The translations under genes and the position numbers were made by a program. From positions 434,001-498,000 of the forward strand of contig OZ244596.1 in assembly GCA_965218235.1 (NCBI GenBank): a stretch of DNA of 64,000 nt. Direction: 5' to 3'. This stretch comes from CADCWK01 sp965218235 (GTDB lineage: Bacteria; Chloroflexota; Chloroflexia; Thermomicrobiales; UBA6265). Shown piece by piece: positions 9,125-17,080 of this stretch. Each line of letters starts with the position of its first letter. Position 1 is the stretch's first letter. The notes under the pieces were generated by a model, which saw nothing but the letters and a program-made list of their open reading frames with translations, was not told where the DNA came from and searched no databases.

Positions 9125-9478
9125 GGCGGATCCCCTGTTGGTCGGGCAGTCGCGAGGGCATCGTCGTCCGATCAGGAAGTACCAGTATCGGGAACGGAGG
9201 GTCCGATGACAAACCATTCGTGGAGGATCCGGTGAGCACCGACCCGGTCATCCCGGCTCAGGTCAATCCGCCCGGCCACGCCGGACGCCGCGAACCGGAC
9301 TCGCCATCGTCTCTTCAACGCCGGAGGCCGATACCGGTCCAATCGAGCCGTTCGGTTCACGCTCCGTCCCAAGGGGTTCCGGCCCGGTCGGGGGACAGGT
9401 CCGCCGTCTGCTAGACTCCGAGGTTGAAATCAGGCGTACCCGCCGTCCGCCATCCGCGTCGTGCTTCCCGGAGGTCCC
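9125..9478. promoter_or_regulatory. Divergent region upstream of gatC
   Basis: This 354-bp stretch contains no supportable gene. TAGACT at 9412-9417 is a candidate -10 for gatC with no clear -35. GGAGG at 9470-9474 is the gatC ribosome binding site. Confidence 0.35.
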
Positions 9479-9787
9479 ATGGCCCTTACCATCGCTGACG
9501 TTGAAGCCGCGGCGTCCCTCGCCCGCCTCAGCCTGACCGAGGACGAGAAGCGGTCGCTCCGCGACCAGCTCTCCGTCATCCTAGACAACATCGCCATCCT
9601 CAACCGGGTCGACACGTCGGCGATTGCTCCGACGGCGCAGGTCATCCCGCTCGCCAATGTCCTGCGGGCGGACCTGATCGCACCCTCCCTGCCCCATGAG
9701 GTCGCGCTCGCCAATGCTCCCCGGCAGGCGGACGGCTTCTTCGAGGTCTCAGCCGTCCTCGGGGGCGAGGCGCCCGAGTCGGTCTGA
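9479..9787 (+). CDS. gatC: Asp-tRNA(Asn)/Glu-tRNA(Gln) amidotransferase subunit C
   Basis: 102 residues, the usual GatC length, with the N-terminal 'ADVEAAASLARLSLTEDEK' signature and 'ILDNIAILNRVDTSAIAPT'. GatC holds GatA and GatB together in the amidotransferase that converts mischarged Glu-tRNA(Gln) or Asp-tRNA(Asn) to the amide form. The ATG at 9479 sits behind GGAGG; an upstream in-frame GTG at 9461 would place the Shine-Dalgarno inside the gene. gatA follows after 75 nt; gatB is not in the window. Confidence 0.93.
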   Translation: MALTIADVEAAASLARLSLTEDEKRSLRDQLSVILDNIAILNRVDTSAIAPTAQVIPLANVLRADLIAPSLPHEVALANAPRQADGFFEVSAVLGGEAPESV

Positions 9788-9862
9788 TCCGTCGTCCAGT
9801 GTTCACAGTTCACACCGAAGCTCAGCTTGATCTCACGTCCGCGCCTGGAGGCGTCCCGCGTC

Positions 9863-11437
9863 ATGACTGAACCGAATCATCCATCCAGCACCGACCTGAC
9901 CTGGCTCTCGGCCGCCGATGCCAGGGACTTGCTCGACCGGCGCCAGTTCTCCTCACGGGAACTGACGCGGGCGCACCTCGACCGGATCGCCGATCTCGAC
10001 GGGGCGGTCCACAGCTACATCGAAGTGACGTCCGACGTCGCCCTCCGCCAGGCCGACGCCGCCGACGCCCGGATCGCCGCGGGCGAGGTCAACGCCATGA
10101 CCGGCATCCCGATCGCGCTCAAGGATGTCCTCGTCACGACCGACGCGCCGACGACCGCCGCCTCGAAGATCCTGCGGGGCTACCGCTCTCCCTACGACGC
10201 AACGGTCGTACGGAAGCTGCGCGAGGCCGGATCGGTCTTCGTCGGCAAGGCCAACACGGACGAGTTCGCGATGGGCTCCTCGACCGAGTTCAGTGCCTGG
10301 GGCACGACCCGGAACCCCTGGGATCTGACGATGGTCCCGGGCGGATCGAGCGGCGGACCTTCCGCGGCCGTCGCGGCCGGGCTGGCGACGATGTCCCTCG
10401 GCTCGGACACCGGCGGATCGATTCGGCAGCCGGCCGGCTTCTGCGGCATCGTCGGGCTCAAGCCGACGTATGGCCGCGTCTCGCGCTACGGTCTGATCGC
10501 CTTCGCCTCCTCGCTGGACCAGATCGGCCCATTCACCCGGACCGTCGAGGACGCCGCGATCATGCTCGACGCAATCGCCGGGCAGGACCCGAAGGACGCG
10601 ACCAGCGCCCCGATCGAACCGCCCGGTGCCGCGGCCGCCGTCGCCGGTGCGACGAACCTGCGCGGCGTCCGGGTCGGCGTTGCCCGCGAGTACTCGGTCG
10701 ACGGCATGGAGCGGGGCGTCAGCGCCGCGGTCGACTCCGCCATCGCCCAGCTTGCGGCCCTGGGGGCGGAGATCGTCGAGATCAGTCTCCCGCACACCGA
10801 GTACGCCCTGGCGACCTACTACATCACCGCGCCGTCCGAGGCCAGCGCCAACCTGGCCCGCTACGACGGCGTCCGGTTCGGCTACCACGCCGACGGGGCG
10901 ACGCTGCGCGAGACCTACGAGAGGACGCGAGGCGAGGGGTTCGGGCCGGAGGTCAAACGCCGGATCGTGCTCGGCACCTACGCCCTGAGCAGCGGCTACT
11001 ACGACGCCTATTACGTCAAGGCACAGAAGATCAGGACGCTGGTCAAGGCCGACTTCGACGCCGCCTTCGAGCAGGTCGACGTCATCGCCTGCCCGACCAG
11101 CCCGACCGTCGCCTTCGGCGTCGGCGCCCGGCTGGACGACCCGTACCAGATGTATCTGGCCGACGTCTTCACGATCCCCGCCAACATGGCGGGAATCCCC
11201 GGCGCCTCGCTGCCGTGCGGGTTCAGCGACGGCCTCCCGGTCAGCCTTCAGCTCCTGGGCCGGGCCTTCGACGAGGCCAACCTCCTCCGGATCGCCCACA
11301 CCTACGAGCGGGCCGCCGGCTGGTTCCGCGAGCGACCAGCTTTCCGCAACCTTCCGGCCGCGGATCCGTCGGGAATCCGGTCGTCACTGGACGGTCTCGG
11401 ACCGTGGCGTCAGCCATTGGCGGTCGCGACAACCTGA
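9863..11437 (+). CDS. gatA: Asp-tRNA(Asn)/Glu-tRNA(Gln) amidotransferase subunit A
   Basis: 524 residues of the amidase-signature family. The Ser-cisSer-Lys triad can be assigned as K87 ('ALKDVL'), S162 ('GGSSGG') and S186 ('DTGGSIRQP'), matching the known spacing in GatA. The 'CGIVGLKPTYGRVSRYG' block and the C-terminal region are typical. GatA hydrolyses glutamine and delivers ammonia through a channel to GatB. The ATG at 9863 follows GGAGG by 11 nt; an upstream in-frame TTG at 9827 is less likely. It is in an operon with gatC. Confidence 0.95.
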   Translation: MTEPNHPSSTDLTWLSAADARDLLDRRQFSSRELTRAHLDRIADLDGAVHSYIEVTSDVALRQADAADARIAAGEVNAMTGIPIALKDVLVTTDAPTTAASKILRGYRSPYDATVVRKLREAGSVFVGKANTDEFAMGSSTEFSAWGTTRNPWDLTMVPGGSSGGPSAAVAAGLATMSLGSDTGGSIRQPAGFCGIVGLKPTYGRVSRYGLIAFASSLDQIGPFTRTVEDAAIMLDAIAGQDPKDATSAPIEPPGAAAAVAGATNLRGVRVGVAREYSVDGMERGVSAAVDSAIAQLAALGAEIVEISLPHTEYALATYYITAPSEASANLARYDGVRFGYHADGATLRETYERTRGEGFGPEVKRRIVLGTYALSSGYYDAYYVKAQKIRTLVKADFDAAFEQVDVIACPTSPTVAFGVGARLDDPYQMYLADVFTIPANMAGIPGASLPCGFSDGLPVSLQLLGRAFDEANLLRIAHTYERAAGWFRERPAFRNLPAADPSGIRSSLDGLGPWRQPLAVATT

Positions 11438-11480
11438 TCAGCCGGGGGCAAACCAGATGGGCTCATGCTGTTGCATCGGT

Positions 11481-11509
11481 TTGACAGGTCTGGCGCCAGC
11501 CACTATCCT
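11481..11509 (+). promoter_or_regulatory. Promoter of tRNA-Lys
   Basis: TTGACA at 11481-11486 and TATCCT at 11504-11509 are separated by exactly 17 nt. The predicted start of transcription is about 17 nt before the tRNA. This is one of the clearest vegetative promoters in the window. Confidence 0.75.
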
Positions 11510-11532
11510 TTTCGCTGCTCCGTAAGGAGTGT

Positions 11533-11604
11533 GGGCCGGTAGCTCAACGGCAGAGCATCTGACTCTTAATCAGCTGGTTGGAGGTTCGAATCCTCCCCGG
11601 CTCA
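11533..11604 (+). tRNA. tRNA-Lys(CTT)
   Basis: A full cloverleaf is readable: acceptor GGGCCGG pairs with CCGGCTC (one G-T pair), the anticodon loop is CTCTTAA with anticodon CTT at 11565-11567, and the T-arm contains GGTTCGAATCC. The top pair of the anticodon stem is a T/C mismatch. The CCA end is not encoded. A mobile-looking region begins just downstream, and tRNA 3' ends are common integration targets. Confidence 0.95.
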
Positions 11605-11630
11605 CCCACAGAAAACGGCTTCACGAAGCC

Positions 11631-11672
11631 ATAAACGAGGGCAGAGGGAATCATCCCTCTGCCCTCGTTTAT
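11631..11672. terminator. Terminator hairpin behind tRNA-Lys
   Basis: A perfect 19-bp stem (11631-11649 with 11654-11672) closes a 4-nt loop. The outer arms are A/T-rich (ATAAA/TTTAT) so that a short T-tract follows the GC core in both directions; it can serve the tRNA and the leftward gene at 11857. Confidence 0.8.
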
Positions 11673-11856
11673 TCTCCGCCACACAAGCGTTCACACCAAC
11701 CGGACCGAATCACTCCTTGCGTTTGTCCTGCAACTGGCCATCATGCGTCCGCGGCTTCCTGCCTGGCGTCGGAGACATCGTTGGGATAGCGGGTGCGGGA
11801 GATGGTGTCCATCCTCCAATACTTCCCAACGGCACCGCCAGAGTGCATAACAGGCT

Positions 11857-12249
11857 CTAGGCGATCCGCTTTGCCCGGTCAGGCACCAGGACGTTTGCCA
11901 CGAGCTTGAGGTTCTCAATGCAGCGAGGCGAGACCACGACTTCCGACTCGCCACGATCGTGGAACATCCCAAGCACACCCCGCGGTGCGACCGTCGCCTG
12001 CCATAACCAGCCTGGACGGGAATGCTGAATCCACGGACTTGGCGGCCGCACCGCAAACCACTCGGCATTCTCACGATCCGATGTCCATGATAGGCCGCGC
12101 CCGTCCGTCGATCTCGGGGACTGCGTGCCTCGCCACAGCAAGAGCGGCTCGGTCGGCTTAACGAGGTCGGGACTGTCGTTCACAAACCCGGCCCGTCGGA
12201 ACCACCGCAGCACCGTATTGCGTCCATAGACGATCGCCGGCGACTCCAT
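11857..12249 (-). CDS. ADP-ribosyltransferase-like small protein (putative toxin)
   Basis: 130 residues with no signal peptide. The arrangement matches the R-S-E pattern of arginine-type ADP-ribosyltransferase folds: R40 in 'LLWRGT', 'GLSWTSD' at 52-58 (the STS-like strand) followed by 'AEWFAV', and E101-S-E103 in 'ESEVVVSP', the ExE position. ART-fold enzymes transfer ADP-ribose from NAD to proteins or nucleic acids, and many small ones are toxins or phage proteins. The enzymatic reading is inference from these motifs; the protein is shorter than most ARTs. A short frameshifted ORF lies immediately upstream on the same strand and could be its partner. Confidence 0.5.
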   Translation of the reverse strand: MESPAIVYGRNTVLRWFRRAGFVNDSPDLVKPTEPLLLWRGTQSPRSTDGRGLSWTSDRENAEWFAVRPPSPWIQHSRPGWLWQATVAPRGVLGMFHDRGESEVVVSPRCIENLKLVANVLVPDRAKRIA

Positions 12250-12258
12250 GTCGGTCCA

Positions 12259-12443
12259 TCACGCCTCCAGGAGCATACGGAGAGACCGCTTCTCGACCTC
12301 CTCGGCGAGTACCGAGATGGCCCTCGTTCGTTTGTCCCGGTCGACGAAGAGAGCGTCAGCCCATGCTCCCAAGTGAAGGGCTCGAGTCGCAGGTGAGAGA
12401 GGCTCATGAGCCGTTGGATGTCATCATCAAGCAGCTGAGGCAA
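12259..12443 (-). pseudogene. Frameshifted small gene upstream of the ART-like ORF
   Basis: A TTG start at 12443 sits 8 nt behind AAGGAG. The frame reads 'PQLLDDDIQRLMSLSHLRL...EPFTWEHG' and then loses coding character, while the next frame continues with 'ADALFVDRDKRTRAISVLAEEVEKRSLRMLLEA' to a stop at 12259-12261. Restoring one G in the GGG run at 12360-12362 joins the two parts into one protein of about 62 residues. Its size and its place directly before the ART-like gene would suit an antitoxin, but I do not recognise the family. The lesion may be real decay or a sequencing error. Confidence 0.45.
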
Positions 12444-12464
12444 CGGTCTCACTCCTTCCGTTAG

Positions 12465-13904
12465 CTAGCCCGGCCCATCGGGACAATCGACCCCTGCCGC
12501 GCGCCGTTGCTCCTCGCGTGCGTCGACCCGGCCGAGCCGTAACCCGACGACGAGGGCGGCGAGCAGCACGCTTATCCCACCGAGGATGATCAGCGCACGA
12601 AGCGCATCGACGCGTCCGAGTTCGCCGAGTACGATCTGGGATCCCGTGAGGGTGTAGAGACTGCCCCCGATCGCCGCACCGGCGAGGAGCGCCCCGCTGA
12701 CGATCGGATTGACCGTTCCGGTCACACGGCCCAGCAGGTCTCGTGGCGTGACCCGCATGATCATCGGCCCGATCACCACGTTGATCGAGGGCGTCCCCAA
12801 CCCAAGGACGAAGCACGTCGCGATCGCCACGGGCACCGAGCGGATCAGGCCATACCCAACCATGACGACGCCGATCAGTGCGAGCCCAAGCCAGAGCAGT
12901 CGACCGGGCCCAAGGCGGTCAATCAGTCGCACCATGACCGCAGCGCCAATCAGCTCGCCAGCACCTTGCGCCGTGCCCAGTAACCCATAGGCGGCCGTGG
13001 ATCCATTCAGGGTCTCCCGGAAGAAGAACACATCGAGAGCAACCCAGATCCCGAACCCGCCGAACCCCGCGGCAAGAGCCAGGATCAGGGTCGAGAGCGT
13101 TGGCGAGGTGCGGACGAAGTGAATGCCCGCCCAGAGATCGTCTCGCAGTACGCGCAACAGGACCGATACCTCGGCCCAGCGAGACGATCGCCTGCCCGTC
13201 GGGTTCGTGCCATTTGACTCAGTGAGGAGCCTGGAGGAAGTAACCAAGCCCGCGGAGGACAATGCCGGCTCTGACCATCCCTGCGTGGCCAGCCGGTAGA
13301 ACACGACGCCAACGAGAAAGCTCACGCCATTGATCACCAGCGCCCAACCAATGCCGAACGCAGCGAACAGCGGTGCTGCCAGCGCGGGCGCGATCAGCGT
13401 GGTCGCCGATCGCGACACCTGATAGAGAGCTGCTGAGCGCTCACGTGCCGCGACCGGAACCAGGTCGCGGATTATGATTCCGCTGGCTGGCTGGAAGAAC
13501 TGGGCGATCACGCTCGCGGCCACGACGACGCCGAGCACGAGGGCTATCTGTACCGACACAGAGAGCGGTGGTCCCGAGTCGGCGAGAATCAGTGCGGCAG
13601 CCAGCGTGAGGATGGCGCTGAGGACGGCGGCGAGGACGACTACACGGACCTTGCTGGTCCACCGGTCGACCAGCACGCCGGTGAGCGGCCCGGCGATCAG
13701 GCCCGGGCCGGTCGAGGCGACCAGGATGGCCACCACGACCCATGCCCCCTCAGGACCCAGCACCGTGGCCGCCCATAGGGCAAGTGTCCACTCGAAGATG
13801 CTGTCGCCGAACCCGGACAGGATGCCGCCGGTCCAGAACGTAGCGAAGCGGCGGTTGATATACCACGGGAATGTCGCAGCCGCATCGGTCGTTGATGGTT
13901 GCAC
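12465..13904 (-). CDS. MFS transporter (drug-efflux type)
   Basis: 479 residues with about 12 hydrophobic segments. The first loop carries 'GPLTGVLVDRWTSKVRVVV', a form of the MFS motif between segments 2 and 3, and the start 'FPWYINRRFATFWTGGILSGFGDSIF' resembles the enterobactin-exporter/macrolide-efflux (MFS_3) branch. It probably exports a small molecule by proton antiport; the substrate is unknown. The start is GTG at 13904 behind GGGGGA. A hydrophilic loop of about 45 residues separates the halves. It lies in the accessory zone behind tRNA-Lys and may be co-transcribed with the small frameshifted gene 21 nt downstream. Confidence 0.85.
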   Translation of the reverse strand: MQPSTTDAAATFPWYINRRFATFWTGGILSGFGDSIFEWTLALWAATVLGPEGAWVVVAILVASTGPGLIAGPLTGVLVDRWTSKVRVVVLAAVLSAILTLAAALILADSGPPLSVSVQIALVLGVVVAASVIAQFFQPASGIIIRDLVPVAARERSAALYQVSRSATTLIAPALAAPLFAAFGIGWALVINGVSFLVGVVFYRLATQGWSEPALSSAGLVTSSRLLTESNGTNPTGRRSSRWAEVSVLLRVLRDDLWAGIHFVRTSPTLSTLILALAAGFGGFGIWVALDVFFFRETLNGSTAAYGLLGTAQGAGELIGAAVMVRLIDRLGPGRLLWLGLALIGVVMVGYGLIRSVPVAIATCFVLGLGTPSINVVIGPMIMRVTPRDLLGRVTGTVNPIVSGALLAGAAIGGSLYTLTGSQIVLGELGRVDALRALIILGGISVLLAALVVGLRLGRVDAREEQRRAAGVDCPDGPG

Positions 13905-13929
13905 GCTGGCCTAGTCCCCCACGCTTAGG

Positions 13930-14055
13930 TCAACCTTTGGGCTCTTGTCTGTCTGCGTCGACCCACGACATCACGGAGAACTTACCATCGACGTCCCAGA
14001 CGCCCCAGGTCTCGACACTGTCGTCGTTCCGGACGACCATAGAGATGATCCCCAT
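13930..14055 (-). CDS. Possible 41-residue protein
   Basis: An ATG at 14055 lies 10 nt behind GGAGG and opens a 41-codon frame rich in W, D and V ('VVRNDDSVETWGVWDVDGKF'). It ends 25 nt before the MFS start on the same strand. The composition looks like real protein, but I recognise no family and the short length limits certainty. Confidence 0.4.
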   Translation of the reverse strand: MGIISMVVRNDDSVETWGVWDVDGKFSVMSWVDADRQEPKG

Positions 14056-14246
14056 CGGCCGTCAGCCTCCTGCCAGGCCATGATCGTAACGGCGGGTATT
14101 TGAGTCGCGGCAAGGTTGTCACACGATCGTGACAGTGGTCCTCAGTGGCTTTGATAGAATGCGTCGTTTCCCCTGTCCTACCAGGTGAGGCGCGTTCAGA
14201 CCTTAGTCGCGGCGTAAACAAAGCCACACGCGACCAGGGTTTTCCC

Positions 14247-14427
14247 CTATTCTGGGAGTCCTTCTTCGAGCACAAGCTCAATAAATCGTTCGCCGGATAC
14301 GGTAGCCAGCTCGCCGATTGAGCATGGTTCCGGTGAGCTGCCCACTTCGTAGCCACCGTCTGACTGTTTGTGGATGGACCTGAAGAATTTCTGTGGTCTC
14401 TTCGACCGTCTACCATTGGTCTTGCAT
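14247..14427 (-). pseudogene. Broken excisionase-type helix-turn-helix protein
   Basis: Read leftward from ATG at 14427, the frame gives MQDQW, an in-frame TAG, then 'TVEETTEILQVHPQTVRRWL' followed by 'RSGQLTGTMLNRRAGYRIRR'. This is the classic small MerR-like HTH of the excisionase (HTH_17) family. After 'YRIRR' the frame stops, while the neighbouring frame supplies the expected tail 'ERFIELVLEEGLPE' to a TAG at 14247-14249. So at least two lesions are present: a nonsense codon where a Leu-type residue usually stands and a frameshift near 14285-14300. Such proteins are common on integrated elements. Confidence 0.7.
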
Positions 14428-15087
14428 TGCCACCTCTGCGATACCGAGATTACGCACTGCTCTATATTAGTCCCTATTGGTCTTGATCGAAACATCGTAT
14501 TGCGCGATATTATTTCATGTTAGGCACTTGAGCCAAGAGCAGGTCAATGGCATGGAACCCTCTCCAAAAGGAAAGACCAAGGTTGAGGTGCTTGTTGGCT
14601 AAACTAGTCACAGGAACGCTTGGACATAGTGAACCTGTTCGTTGATGTCTGGCCGATGCCCAAAATCAGGAGGTACGGCCCAGAAATCGGAAAGGGTGTC
14701 TGGTAGATTGGCCATGCAGTCGCTCCTCAACGGCGTTTGCCATTGCCTCGGCCGGCTCCAACCCGTGCGAGGCCTCTTTGTGTCTGTGACGGTGCGTGTG
14801 ATGATCGTGATGATCGTGATGATCGGTGACGATGACCAAAGCGGAGGATTGTCACACGAATGCTGAAACCGACGGGCCTTTTTTACATCGAACCAGCGGG
14901 GTTTCGGCCGCTGTTCGAATGACCTGGAAGGCAGGGAGCCATATCCAGCCCGACTGCGGCACCTGATCTCGCCGCGGTGAAGCAACGTCGGCAGGAGACC
15001 CGGGCGTCCGGTAAGGACGCTGCGCTCGGGGAGATTCTCCGGAGCGTCTGCGAGCGCTGAGACGAGACGTGGTCGGACGTTCAGTCG
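14428..15087. other. AT-richer non-coding stretch with gene debris
   Basis: No intact gene can be supported here. Roughly 14440-14620 is clearly lower in GC than the rest of the window. A 9-bp unit GATGATCGT is repeated three times in tandem at 14800-14826 (last base of the third copy differs). A rightward open stretch ending at 15060 has protein-like composition but no convincing start. Confidence 0.6.
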
Positions 15088-15963
15088 TCATCGCCGCGCC
15101 ACCATGAACTCGCGAATCACGGCGGCCATCGCTTCCGGGTCATCGCGGCAGGACAGGTGGCCGACGCCGCTGACCCGGCGGTAGCCACCGGACGGCATGG
15201 CGGCGGCGGCCCGGACCAGCGCCCGGCGCGAGGTCGAGTGGTCCTGGCTCCCGTGCACGATCAGGGTCGGAACGGTCAACCGGTGTGCGTCCGGCCGGTA
15301 GTCGACCAGATCCTGACGGCGGCAATAGGCCTGGTAGAGATAGTCGTCGACGATCGTCGTCCCGTGCCGCCGCGCCTGCTCGACCTGATCATGTCCGATC
15401 GCGACGGCCTCGTCGAAGCCAGGGGTCGCCTTGCCATGCGTCCGGGCGGTCCACATCACCAACTCCACGAGGCGGGGCCACCGGGCCAGCAGCCTGGTGA
15501 CGAGCTGTGGAGCTCGGGGCAGCCGGACGGCGACCCGCATCAGCGTCAGCACCCAGCGGCGATCCTCGAAGCCAACCGGGCCGATCGCAACGACTCGGTC
15601 GACCCGGTCCGGATGGTCCATGGCGTAACGGACGGCGATCCCGCCGCCCTGCGACATTCCCACCAGATTGATCCGGTCGAGACCCCAATGCTCGATCATG
15701 CGCTCCAGCACGTCACCGAGGTCGGCCTCGGTCGTACCGGCGGACCAGGGCCAGCTGTGACCATGCTCCGGCCAGTCGAGCGCGTAGAGCTGAAATCCCT
15801 CAGCGAGGCGGGGCATGATCTCGCCGTAGGCAAGCTCGGACGAATCGAGCACCCCTCCATGGAGCAGGATGATCGGCGGTCCGGTTGTCCCAGCCCGGTA
15901 GTAGCGAATCCGGCCGGCCGGGAGGTCGAGGTCGTAGGCAATGGTCCCATCGAACGCGTCCAT
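15088..15963 (-). CDS. Alpha/beta hydrolase
   Basis: 291 residues. The oxyanion-loop HG ('IILLHGG'), nucleophile elbow 'GMSQGG' (Ser near residue 104), 'IVHGSQD' acid region and final 'GVGHLSCRDDPE' histidine give a complete Ser-Asp-His hydrolase. The arrangement fits the family of C-C hydrolases, haloperoxidase-like and esterase enzymes; no substrate can be named. The ATG at 15963 gives the usual family length. It is divergent from uvsE. Confidence 0.85.
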   Translation of the reverse strand: MDAFDGTIAYDLDLPAGRIRYYRAGTTGPPIILLHGGVLDSSELAYGEIMPRLAEGFQLYALDWPEHGHSWPWSAGTTEADLGDVLERMIEHWGLDRINLVGMSQGGGIAVRYAMDHPDRVDRVVAIGPVGFEDRRWVLTLMRVAVRLPRAPQLVTRLLARWPRLVELVMWTARTHGKATPGFDEAVAIGHDQVEQARRHGTTIVDDYLYQAYCRRQDLVDYRPDAHRLTVPTLIVHGSQDHSTSRRALVRAAAAMPSGGYRRVSGVGHLSCRDDPEAMAAVIREFMVARR

Positions 15964-15998
15964 GTCGGTGCATGCCGTTCAGTGTGAGTCGAGGAGAG

Positions 15999-16015
15999 CC
16001 GAACCGGACGTTCGG
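15999..16015. promoter_or_regulatory. Inverted repeat upstream of uvsE, LexA-like with wrong spacing
   Basis: The arms CCGAAC and GTTCGG are perfectly symmetrical with a 5-nt spacer (CGGAC). A canonical Gram-positive LexA box has a 4-nt spacer. It may be an operator for uvsE or the divergent hydrolase, or a degenerate SOS box. Confidence 0.3.
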
Positions 16016-16114
16016 CCCGTTCCGGCCGATCCGTGTCAGAAAGGTCGATTTTGCCCTATCCAGTGGGAAACGTCATCCTCCGGCAGGCGGCAAGCGGTGT
16101 GCGTGGTGGCGACC

Positions 16115-17020
16115 ATGAAGATCGGATACCCCTGCTCCAACCTCAGTGTCGGCTGCTCCGCCTCCCGGACGTTCCGGCTGGCCTCGTTCTCGCCGGAGCG
16201 CCTGACCGAGACGGTCAACGCGAGCCTGGACTGCCTTGAGGCGATTCTGCGCTGGAACGCCGCTCACGGCGTCGACTACTTCCGGATCTCGTCGGACACG
16301 ATTCCCTTCGCCTCCCACCCGGTGATGACGGTCGACTGGCGGGCTGAGTTCGGTCCCCGGTTCGCGGCGATCGGATCCTTCATCCGCGAGCGCGGCATGC
16401 GGATCAACTGCCACCCCGGTCAGTACATTCTGCTCAACGCGCCCAACGAGGAGATCGTTGCCCGGAGCATCGCCGAGCTGGAGTACACGGCGGCGCTGTT
16501 CGATCTGATGGGACTGGATCATACCCACAAGATGCAGATCCACACCGGCGGCGTCTACGGCGACAAGCCGGCGGCGATCACCCGGTTCATCGAGCGCTAC
16601 GGTAAGCTTTCCGAACCGGTCCGCCGCCGACTCGTGATCGAGAACGACGAGCGCCAGTACACACTCACCGACAACCTCATCATTCACGCGGCGACGGGGA
16701 TCCCGCTCCTCTTCGACGTGTTCCATCACGCGCTCCACAACGGTGGCGAGTCCGTCACGAAGGCACTCGACCGGTTCATGCCGACCTGGAAGGGCCACGG
16801 CGTTCCGGCGATGGACTACTCGTCGCAGAACCCGGACAAGCAGGCGGGGGCCCACACGCTCTCGATCGATCTCGAGGACTTCGACCGGTTCCTCGACCAG
16901 CTCGGCGACCGGGCCGTCGACATCATGCTGGAGATCAAGGACAAGGAGCACAGCGTCCTGGCCGCCGAGCGGCTCCTCGCTGAGCGACGATCGCGAGTGA
17001 CCACCGCCTCGCCCGCCTGA
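16115..17020 (+). CDS. uvsE: UV DNA damage endonuclease
   Basis: 301 residues of the UVDE/UvsE TIM-barrel family: 'MKIGYPCSNLSVGCSASRTF' start, 'RISSDTIPFASHP', 'NCHPGQYILLNAP', 'MQIHTGGVYGDK', 'IENDERQYT', 'FDVFHHALHN' and 'MLEIKDKE' supply the metal-binding His, Glu and Asp residues. The enzyme nicks DNA 5' of UV photoproducts and some abasic sites, independent of nucleotide excision repair. The start is the ATG at 16115, where family homology begins; the upstream frame is not coding-like. A GAAC/GTTC inverted repeat about 100 nt upstream may regulate it. Confidence 0.93.
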   Translation: MKIGYPCSNLSVGCSASRTFRLASFSPERLTETVNASLDCLEAILRWNAAHGVDYFRISSDTIPFASHPVMTVDWRAEFGPRFAAIGSFIRERGMRINCHPGQYILLNAPNEEIVARSIAELEYTAALFDLMGLDHTHKMQIHTGGVYGDKPAAITRFIERYGKLSEPVRRRLVIENDERQYTLTDNLIIHAATGIPLLFDVFHHALHNGGESVTKALDRFMPTWKGHGVPAMDYSSQNPDKQAGAHTLSIDLEDFDRFLDQLGDRAVDIMLEIKDKEHSVLAAERLLAERRSRVTTASPA

Positions 17021-17080
17021 TGCTCGGACGGATACTGGACCGTTGACGCGCCGGGTGGTGGGCGGTAGGGTTCCCGGCAT

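Noticed and set aside
14608..14985. A 125-residue leftward ORF
   Set aside because: It covers a tandem GATGATCGT repeat that encodes an Ile/Thr run, has a basic shadow-like N-terminus and no Shine-Dalgarno; only the last 35 residues look protein-like.
11533..15087. Attachment-site duplication of the tRNA-Lys 3' end
   Set aside because: I could not find a second copy of the tRNA 3' sequence in the following 4 kb.
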